Below the pieces are notes generated by a model, which made no database searches, was not told the DNA's origin, and saw only the letters and a program-made list of their open reading frames with translations. Shown piece after piece: positions 56,605 through 63,128 of a DNA stretch of 64,000 nt. Numbering within the stretch: position 1 is the stretch's first letter; each line of letters opens with the position of its first letter. The stretch is from IMG/VR virus record IMGVR_UViG_3300050821_016057, positions 35,862 to 99,861 of that record; one strand, 5' to 3'. Origin of the DNA: a virus. A program made the position numbers and the translations under genes.

Positions 56605-57054
56605 ATGAGTGGTAACGCGCAGCCGCAATTCACTCGGAACGGGAACGTCCAGAGCGTCGCCGTCACGGCGGCTAATACCTCCTCGGAGGGCGGCGGGACG
56701 ATCGGCACGAACATCTTCCAGGCGTTCTTGGCCGACGCGACCAACGGGTCGTTCGTCGACTTCCTCCGGTTCATGCCGACAGCCAGCGCGACGACGACGA
56801 CGACGGCCACGATCGGCCGTGTCTTCGTGTCCTCGCAGTCGGGCACTTCGGCGACGACATCGGCGAACACGTGGTGCATCGGGGAGGTCGTTCTCCCGGC
56901 AGTGTCGGCCGACAGTTCGAGTGCGGCGCTTTCCCCCATCGACTTCCCGCTCGGGTTTCGGCTGCCCGCCGGCTATACGATCCTGGTCACCAACTACGTG
57001 ATCCCGCAGACGAACACGCAGTGGCAGTGCACGGTGTTCGGCGGTGACTATTAG
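56605..57054 (+). CDS. Putative structural protein, lower GC
   Basis: 149 residues from ATG at 56605. Ser/Thr-rich beta protein. Less GC-rich than flanking genes, so mosaic origin is likely. Confidence 0.62.
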   Translation: MSGNAQPQFTRNGNVQSVAVTAANTSSEGGGTIGTNIFQAFLADATNGSFVDFLRFMPTASATTTTTATIGRVFVSSQSGTSATTSANTWCIGEVVLPAVSADSSSAALSPIDFPLGFRLPAGYTILVTNYVIPQTNTQWQCTVFGGDY

Positions 57055-57057
57055 GTT

Positions 57058-58041
57058 ATGCCCGATCCGCTGCTAGGCGCGCTTGGGTTCGCCCCCCGAC
57101 GAGCGAAGGAGCTCACTCTCCTTGGTTCGGTCGGGGCGGGCAACACCATCCAGGGATGGGCGGTCCCGAAGAACGCCTCCATGGTGTTCATGCTCTGCAT
57201 CGGCGGAGGCGGAGGTGGTGGTGGTGGTTTCTCCGCCGCCAGCGGGTCGGCCAAGGCCGGCGGCGCGGGGGGCGGTCCCGGGGCGACTTGCCGGATGATG
57301 ATCCCGGCGTACTTTCTCCCGAAGCAGCTCTACCTGTGGGCCGGGAACGGGGGGGTCGGTGGTTCGGGCAGCGGCGTGGCGGGTGTCGGCGGCACGCACT
57401 CGTTCATCCAGGACACGGGCGGGACGACCGCGGTCAACGGCACGGAGGATCTGATCATCTGCTCGGGGATCAACGTGGCCGGGGGCGGTGGGGCCGGCAC
57501 CGCTTCCTCGAGCACCGGTGGGGTTGCCGAGACCGTGTTCTCGACGGCGGCGTCGACCGTGTACGCGGGGGTCGGCATCTGGCTCGCGCACGCCGGGCAG
57601 TCTGCGGGTATCGCCGGCAACATCACGGGCACGCCCGGCGGCGTCACGTGGGGGGCGCAGGGGAGCAGCAACCCGAGCATCTGCACGGCCGGCGGCGCGG
57701 GGGGCGGGGCGACGGCCTCTAACGCGGCATTTTCTGGGAGCCAGGTATCGCTATTTCAGAACGGGTCGAGCGGCGGCTATACCGCGACGGGGGGCGCGGG
57801 GGTGGCGGGCGGCCCGGGTGGCAACGCGCAAGGCGGTGGGTTTAGGATGGGCGGCCGGACCGGCTTGGGAGGGTGGTGCTTCGGGGGCGGCTCCGGCGGT
57901 GGAGCGTGCGCGACGGCGGGCACGGGCGGTAGCGGGGGCAACGGCGGGCCGGGTTGCGGCGGAGGCGGCGGAGGAGCGGGCGTCACCGGGGGCGCGGGCG
58001 GTAACGGTGGGCCGGGCCTGATCTACATCGCGTGGTGGTAG
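57058..58041 (+). CDS. Gly-rich tail protein
   Basis: 327 residues from ATG at 57058. A short N-terminal domain, then long glycine tracts (GGGGGGGGG near 50 and GGNGGPGCGGGGGGAG near the end) separated by small hydrophobic strands. Such sequences form polyglycine helices in phage tail adhesins. Probably a host-recognition tip, with variable Gly tracts. Confidence 0.65.
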   Translation: MPDPLLGALGFAPRRAKELTLLGSVGAGNTIQGWAVPKNASMVFMLCIGGGGGGGGGFSAASGSAKAGGAGGGPGATCRMMIPAYFLPKQLYLWAGNGGVGGSGSGVAGVGGTHSFIQDTGGTTAVNGTEDLIICSGINVAGGGGAGTASSSTGGVAETVFSTAASTVYAGVGIWLAHAGQSAGIAGNITGTPGGVTWGAQGSSNPSICTAGGAGGGATASNAAFSGSQVSLFQNGSSGGYTATGGAGVAGGPGGNAQGGGFRMGGRTGLGGWCFGGGSGGGACATAGTGGSGGNGGPGCGGGGGGAGVTGGAGGNGGPGLIYIAWW

Positions 58042-58044
58042 TCG

Positions 58045-59787
58045 ATGCCCCTCGGGCTAGGACCCATCTCCAACTCCCCGATCGCCGGTCTCTCTGGAGG
58101 AGACCACGGCGGCGCGTTCTACGCAGTCATCGTGGGTGGCGCCACGCTCGTGGAGCTGATGGCGGTCCAGCGCGCGCTCGCCTCGGCGGTGGCCGGGCAA
58201 GCGACGGTCGGCGTGTCGATGAGGGTGAAGCGCGCCCTCGCGACCTCGGTGGCGGGGCAAGCCGCCGTTGCCGACACGATGAGCGTCAAGCGGGCGCTCG
58301 CTGACGCGGTCGTCGGGCAGGCCGCGGTGTCGGCGGCGTTCACGGCCAAGCGCCCGCTGGCCGCGGCGGTGGTCGGGCAGGCGACGGTGGCCGACACGAT
58401 GCGGGTCGCGCGGCCGCTGTCGGCGGCGGTGCACGGGGCGGCGGCGGTCACCGACGCGATTTTGGTCAAGCGTGGGATGGTCGACGCCGTCCTGGGGTCC
58501 TCGGTGGTGGTGGACGCGTTCAACTTGAAGCGCGCGCTGGCCGAAGCGGCGGTCGGCCAGGCGGGTGTGGTGGTCAACTTCACGGCCAAGCGGCCGCTGG
58601 CCGCGGCGGTCGCCGGGGGCGCGGTCGTCTCCGACGCGATGGCGGTCAAGCGGGTGATGTCGGTGCCGACCATCGCCGGGGCGGCCACCTTGTCCCCGGT
58701 GCCCATGCAGGTGAGGCGGGCGCTCCTCGAAGCGGTGTCGGGCGCGGCCACCCTGTCCCCGATGCCCGTGCGGGTCAGGCGCGCTCTCGCGCTGGCGGCG
58801 GTCGGGGACGCCGCGGTGTCGGCCGCCTGGACGGCCGACCGACTGCTGTCGGCGGTGGTGCTGGGTCGGGCGGCGGTCGCGGACCAGATGGCGGTGCGCC
58901 GGTCGGCGTCCTCCTCGGTCTCGGGGCAGGCCGCGGTGTCGGCGGCGCTCGGCCGGAAGGTCGCGCTCGTCCTGACGGTCGACTCGTTCGCCGTCTTCCT
59001 GGCCGCGATGGACGTGTCGGGCGGTGGGGGCGGGACGGTCGTGTTCGAGATGGACGCGTCGGGCGCGGCCGCGCTCGACCTGGTCGGGGAGGTCCGGCGC
59101 TCGATGGTCGCCCACCAGCAGGGCGCCGCGACGGCGACGATGGGCTGGGGGATGCGGCGGGCGCTGCGGGCGGCGCTGATCGGGGACGCGGTGGTGGGCG
59201 CGCAGCTGGGGGCCGGGCGGCCCCTGTCCGCCTCGGTGGCCGGCCACTCCACGCTGGTCGGGCTGCTGTCGAGGCGCCGGCCGGTCGCGCTCGTCACCGG
59301 GGGCTCGTCCTCGCTCGAGTTCGAGCTGGGGCGGTCCCGGCGGGTGGCCGCGGGGGTGTCGGGGGAGGCGGCCGTCCGGGCCGTCCTGGAGCTGTCCAGG
59401 GGGCTCGGCGCCGGCCTGGTGGGCGAGTCCTCGGTGGGGGCGGCGGTCGCCGTCGCCAAGGGGCTGCGGGCCGGGCTGGTGGGCGGGTCGACCCTGGAGG
59501 CGCTGCTCACCCGGTCGACGCCGTTCCGGGTCGCGATCCTGGCGGGCGGGTCGCTGGAGGCGTTGCTCACGTTCGCGATCCTCGGGGCCGCCGGGTCGGC
59601 GGTGGAGAGCCAGGCCGCGGCCGGTGCCGCGGTGAGCCCCGGCGGCCCCCAGGGCGCGTCCCTGGCCGCCGCCCAGGCCACCGGTGGGTCGTCGCTCGCG
59701 GGCGCGCCCGGGGGCAACGTCGTTGTGGTGGTGGGGCTGGTCGGCGGTATGCTGGTCGTGCCGGTGCCCACCGGGAGGACCCAATGA
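58045..59787 (+). CDS. Long repeat protein of the virion
   Basis: 580 residues from ATG at 58045. From about residue 30 to 500 the protein is a run of units of roughly 18-20 residues with consensus like VKRALAxAVVGQAAVxDxM, each with Ala/Val core and an Arg. No cysteine. This suits a solenoid or fibrous stalk. No signal peptide. Unit identity decays from N- to C-terminus. It is unlike any family I recognise. Confidence 0.7.
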   Translation: MPLGLGPISNSPIAGLSGGDHGGAFYAVIVGGATLVELMAVQRALASAVAGQATVGVSMRVKRALATSVAGQAAVADTMSVKRALADAVVGQAAVSAAFTAKRPLAAAVVGQATVADTMRVARPLSAAVHGAAAVTDAILVKRGMVDAVLGSSVVVDAFNLKRALAEAAVGQAGVVVNFTAKRPLAAAVAGGAVVSDAMAVKRVMSVPTIAGAATLSPVPMQVRRALLEAVSGAATLSPMPVRVRRALALAAVGDAAVSAAWTADRLLSAVVLGRAAVADQMAVRRSASSSVSGQAAVSAALGRKVALVLTVDSFAVFLAAMDVSGGGGGTVVFEMDASGAAALDLVGEVRRSMVAHQQGAATATMGWGMRRALRAALIGDAVVGAQLGAGRPLSASVAGHSTLVGLLSRRRPVALVTGGSSSLEFELGRSRRVAAGVSGEAAVRAVLELSRGLGAGLVGESSVGAAVAVAKGLRAGLVGGSTLEALLTRSTPFRVAILAGGSLEALLTFAILGAAGSAVESQAAAGAAVSPGGPQGASLAAAQATGGSSLAGAPGGNVVVVVGLVGGMLVVPVPTGRTQ

Positions 59788-60173
59788 CCCAGAGCGCGTG
59801 CCAGCCGACCGGCAAGTCGATCTTCAGGATGACGCGGGGCGACACCCGGACGTTCACGCTGACGGTGGTGCTGGCCGGGCAGCGGGTGAACCTGACGGGC
59901 TGCAAGCTCGCCTGGGTGGCCAACAGCTACCACCCGGACGACAACTCGCGGATCACCCACTCGACCGACGACGGCGGGGTGGTGATCTCTTCCGGGCAGA
60001 GCCCCGCGTCCCCGACGACCGGGCAGGCCACGCTGGCGCTCCACCCGCCCGACACCAACCAGTTCGCCAACGAGTGGATCCGGTTCAAGACCAACTGGGT
60101 GCTGACCGACCCGTCGGGCAACGTGACGACGATCGACCGCAACGAAGAGATCCACATGGCGCCGAACGTCTAG
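59784..60173 (+). CDS. Baseplate attachment-domain protein
   Basis: 129 residues from ATG at 59784 (ATGA). FRMTRGDTRTFTLTVVLAGQRVNLTGCKLAW matches the RGDT-type attachment module at the N-terminus of the 50590 protein and BppU-like proteins. Probably docks a fibre to the baseplate. Confidence 0.65.
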   Translation: MTQSACQPTGKSIFRMTRGDTRTFTLTVVLAGQRVNLTGCKLAWVANSYHPDDNSRITHSTDDGGVVISSGQSPASPTTGQATLALHPPDTNQFANEWIRFKTNWVLTDPSGNVTTIDRNEEIHMAPNV

Positions 60174-60193
60174 CTGGTCGTTCGGGCGACTCC

Positions 60194-60203
60194 GCGGCAT
60201 AAG
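60194..60203 (+). promoter_or_regulatory. GCGGCATAAG promoter box
   Basis: 20-nt leader with ccggagga before ATG 60224. Confidence 0.65.
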
Positions 60204-60223
60204 GGCCGCCGGAGGAAACGGCC

Positions 60224-60679
60224 ATGCCTCACCTGATGATTCTCTACCTCGTCGGCTTCGTGCGGGCGTGGTGGCCCGGGATCCACGGCGCCCAGGAGCG
60301 CGACATGTGGTCGGTCGCGGCCGAGGTGGCCGCGCTCCCCACCACGGCGGGCAAGAAGCTCCGGCTGATGAACATCGCCGCCATGGAGAGCGGGTTCCGC
60401 CGGGACGCCAGGGGCAAGCTGGGGGAGTGCGGGGCCTGGCAGGTCATGCCCCCCTACCGGAGCTGCGGGGCCGACGAGGCGCTGCGCCGGATGGACGGGC
60501 AGGGGATGGTCGCGTACGTGGGGTGCAGGCGCGCCGAGGACGTGGTGGAGGTCCGGGGGGCGCGGGTCACGTGCGCCCAGATGGTCGCCAACCGGGTGGA
60601 CCGGGCCGACACCTACCGGATGGCGTTCGACCCGCCGGACGAGCCGGCCCCCGACCCCGGCCTGCTGGCCGGCCGGTGA
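60224..60679 (+). CDS. Lytic-transglycosylase-like lysozyme protein
   Basis: 151 residues from ATG at 60224. AAMESGFRRDARGKLGECGAWQVMPP (about 51-76) has the catalytic Glu in the ES.F pattern and the GxWQVMP segment of lysozyme-like transglycosylases. The beginning is hydrophobic (LMILYLVGFV), possibly a signal or anchor. Likely helps entry or lysis by cutting peptidoglycan. Confidence 0.75.
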   Translation: MPHLMILYLVGFVRAWWPGIHGAQERDMWSVAAEVAALPTTAGKKLRLMNIAAMESGFRRDARGKLGECGAWQVMPPYRSCGADEALRRMDGQGMVAYVGCRRAEDVVEVRGARVTCAQMVANRVDRADTYRMAFDPPDEPAPDPGLLAGR

Positions 60680-60681
60680 GA

Positions 60682-60699
60682 CCCAAACCCGGGTTTGGG
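60682..60699. repeat. 18-bp palindrome, copy 16
   Basis: Three bases after the transglycosylase stop; a TAGGGT box (60703) follows. Last copy in the window. Confidence 0.95.
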
Positions 60700-60702
60700 T
60701 GG

Positions 60703-60708
60703 TAGGGT
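60703..60708 (+). promoter_or_regulatory. TAGGGT -10 box with short leader
   Basis: 24 nt to ATG 60733, with ctggagg as ribosome site. The palindrome lies where a -35 would be. Confidence 0.45.
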
Positions 60709-60732
60709 TGCCGCTGGAGGCGAGGCGCGCAC

Positions 60733-61272
60733 ATGGACCTGATCGTCGTTGAGGACCCGAAGGGCGAGTACTACGAGGGCTCGCTGGTGACCGAGCAGAG
60801 GGCCGCCCAGCTGAGGGCGCGCGGGGTGGCGATGCTGCCCGTGGACCCTCAGCTGTTCAAGCTGTCGGGGGCGGGCGGGTACTTCAAGCGCTCGTGGGGG
60901 GCGGGCTGGCCGCTCGACACCCCCTACCCGGTGATGGCCGCGAAGATGATCCTCTACTGCGACCAGACCCACCTGCAGCTCCACTGGCTGGCCCGGCTGG
61001 CCCCGCAGGAGGACGGCAAGAACCTGGGGGCCGCGCACGGGGCGCTGCGCCTGGCGGCCGACACCGGCCAGCGGGCCAACAACATGAAGCTCACCCCGGT
61101 CGGGATGCCGGTCGACGTGCGCCTGCTGGGCGAGCCGGACGAGCGGGGCGGGTGGACGGTGGGCGGGCTGTCCCGGATCGCCACCCCGGGGGACGGGCAC
61201 TACGGGCTGGCCCTCTACGGGAACGCGCCCGGCCTCACGCTGTTGTGGGCAGCGGTCACCAACACCAAGTAG
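60733..61272 (+). CDS. Hypothetical structural-region protein
   Basis: 179 residues from ATG at 60733. Mixed alpha/beta, two Gly-rich loops; soluble. Family not recognised. Place among tail genes suggests a virion role. Confidence 0.62.
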   Translation: MDLIVVEDPKGEYYEGSLVTEQRAAQLRARGVAMLPVDPQLFKLSGAGGYFKRSWGAGWPLDTPYPVMAAKMILYCDQTHLQLHWLARLAPQEDGKNLGAAHGALRLAADTGQRANNMKLTPVGMPVDVRLLGEPDERGGWTVGGLSRIATPGDGHYGLALYGNAPGLTLLWAAVTNTK

Positions 61273-61275
61273 AGT
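61270..61275 (+). promoter_or_regulatory. TAGAGT -10 box, leaderless type
   Basis: Overlaps the preceding TAG stop; 7 nt to ATG 61283. Confidence 0.45.
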
Positions 61276-61282
61276 CGGTGCT

Positions 61283-61744
61283 ATGAAATTCCCCGCGTCG
61301 TTCACCAGGTGGGTTGGTACCGCTCCCGCGGGGGGCAAGGCGCTCGGCACGGCCGACGCCACGCTGCCCACCGGGCGGGCCTCGGCCGAGCTGGACAACT
61401 GCCTGTTCGCCAAGTTCTCGAACATCAACGGGTGGCCGGTCCAGCGGATCGCGGTCACGTACGCGGGGCCGGCGCTCGCGCCCACCGTGACGGCCCGGAT
61501 GTGGTTCTACGAGGACTCGACCGGGCAGTGGTACAAGGTCGGGGCCGACGTGATGATGGCGCCCAGCACGGTCTCGTTCTTCGACGTGATCGCCATCCTG
61601 GAGATGTCCAACACGCTCGCCCAGCTGGACCAGGCGACCTCCGGGAGCGTGGCCCAGTTCCTCCAGGTCGACCTGCCGGGCGGCTCGCCGGCCGACGGCG
61701 CCTACGTGTTCGCGATGGCCCCCGATCTGACCAGCCAGGCCTGA
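61283..61744 (+). CDS. Putative structural protein
   Basis: 153 residues from ATG at 61283. Beta-rich, few charges; ARMWFYEDSTGQWYKVGADV is a typical jelly-roll-like stretch. Unknown function in the virion. Confidence 0.62.
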   Translation: MKFPASFTRWVGTAPAGGKALGTADATLPTGRASAELDNCLFAKFSNINGWPVQRIAVTYAGPALAPTVTARMWFYEDSTGQWYKVGADVMMAPSTVSFFDVIAILEMSNTLAQLDQATSGSVAQFLQVDLPGGSPADGAYVFAMAPDLTSQA

Positions 61745-61781
61745 AGAAACGGGAGACTGGACCGTGGGGGGGTAGCCAGCC

Positions 61782-61787
61782 CATCAT
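61782..61787 (+). promoter_or_regulatory. CATCAT -10 box, leaderless type
   Basis: Weaker match; 6 nt to ATG 61794. Confidence 0.35.
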
Positions 61788-61793
61788 CCGCGG

Positions 61794-63128
61794 ATGGGCG
61801 ACTCGGCGATCAACTTCACCCAGGGGGTGAGCACGGGCGGTCCCGGGGTCGCGCTGATCGGCGTGGACGGGACGCTGGTCGTGGTCTCGAACGGCGACGA
61901 CAGCAACATCGTTAACTGGAAGTTCACGGTGGTCGACGTCGGGTTCGGGAGCGCGGTCTCGCAGGGGGTGGTGCAGAACGGGGGCACCCCCACCTGGTCG
62001 TTCACGCCGGACGTGAGCGGCAGCTACGTGGTCGACCTGGTCACGACCGACAACCAGGGGAACCTGTTCGAGGACCGGCGGGTGTTCGCCGTGCTGGAGA
62101 CGAACGGGCTGCTCATCCCCAGCTTCACGGCCGACGCGGGCTCGCTCAACTTCTCCGGGCAGACCAAGGGGTGGAGCCCGTACCTGAACGCGTGGCTGAA
62201 GCTGGTCCTCTCGGGCGGCAGCGGCACGGTCACGTCGGTCACGGGCACGCTCCCCGTCTCCAGCACGGGCGGCTCCACCCCGGTGATCTCGATCCGGGCC
62301 GCCGCTGCCGGGTTGAGCGGCTCGATGAGCGGGGGCGACTACAACTTCCTCCACTCGCTGTTCCACTACTACGGGCAGCCGGTCCGGTTGAACTTCAGCA
62401 ACACCGGCCAGACGCTCACCCCGGCGGTCAGCGACCAGATGATCAACTGGTTCCTGATCGACGACACGAGCGGGGCGACCGCGTTCGACATGAGCGCGGC
62501 CAACATGCCGGCCGCGTTCCAGGACGGGGCGATCTGGATCCTCCAGGACGACGCCCCCGGGGGCTCGTGGGGGGTGGAGGGGCCGCCCGTCCTGTCGAGC
62601 ACTGACGGGACGCTGTTCCAGGTGCCGGGCACGCCCGACAAGACCTCGACCACGATCACGTGCCCGCCCCTGAACGGCGGGGTGATCGCGCTCGGGTGGG
62701 ACCTCACCAGCACGACGTGGCGCGTCCTCTGGATGTCGGCGGCGGGCAGCCTGACCGTGTCGGTGCCCGGGCCGGCGGCGGGCGTGACCGGCAACCTGCT
62801 GATGGTGCCGGCCCCGCTGGGCCGGAGCGCCACCTACGAGGTCACGGCGACCATGCGGGTCACCTCGACGACGGGCGGCTCGGAGGCGGTGGGCGACACG
62901 TACATGAGCCACGGGGTGTTCACGTGGAAGAACCTCGGGGGCACGCAGTCGGCGGTCCCCAACCAGGCCGGGCAGCCGACCAATAACATCGACACCAACC
63001 TGAACGGCGACCCCACGGCCGGCTTCACCCAGGTGTCGAGCGGGATCGGCTACCAGCTGCCCGCCACGCTGGACGCGTCGACCGTCGTTGAGGTGACCAT
63101 CAGCTACGCGCCCAAGGGGACCACATGA
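61794..63128 (+). CDS. Large tail-fibre-type structural protein
   Basis: 444 residues from ATG at 61794. Ser/Thr/Gly/Val-rich beta protein with several sandwich-like segments (TWSFTPDVSGSYVVDLVTTD is Ig-like; GTVTSVTGTLPVSSTGG.TPVISIR is a common tail-fibre repeat). Few charged residues; likely surface exposed. Confidence 0.68.
   Translation: MGDSAINFTQGVSTGGPGVALIGVDGTLVVVSNGDDSNIVNWKFTVVDVGFGSAVSQGVVQNGGTPTWSFTPDVSGSYVVDLVTTDNQGNLFEDRRVFAVLETNGLLIPSFTADAGSLNFSGQTKGWSPYLNAWLKLVLSGGSGTVTSVTGTLPVSSTGGSTPVISIRAAAAGLSGSMSGGDYNFLHSLFHYYGQPVRLNFSNTGQTLTPAVSDQMINWFLIDDTSGATAFDMSAANMPAAFQDGAIWILQDDAPGGSWGVEGPPVLSSTDGTLFQVPGTPDKTSTTITCPPLNGGVIALGWDLTSTTWRVLWMSAAGSLTVSVPGPAAGVTGNLLMVPAPLGRSATYEVTATMRVTSTTGGSEAVGDTYMSHGVFTWKNLGGTQSAVPNQAGQPTNNIDTNLNGDPTAGFTQVSSGIGYQLPATLDASTVVEVTISYAPKGTT

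Noticed and set aside
58057-59784. 575-codon minus-strand frame with His/Arg/Gly repeats
   Set aside because: It mirrors the repeat protein at 58045; the repeats are inherited from the opposite strand.
4940-60203. GCGGCATAAG explained only as a Shine-Dalgarno sequence (TAAGG)
   Set aside because: Half of the copies have a separate GGAGG-type site downstream, one copy ends in CATAAT, and the conserved GCGGCA part is outside any anti-SD pairing.
5863-60699. Palindromes as CRISPR repeats or as simple terminators
   Set aside because: They are not clustered with spacers, and six lie inside genes. There is no U-run after them and an 18-bp perfect palindrome leaves only a 7-bp hairpin, so intrinsic termination is unlikely.
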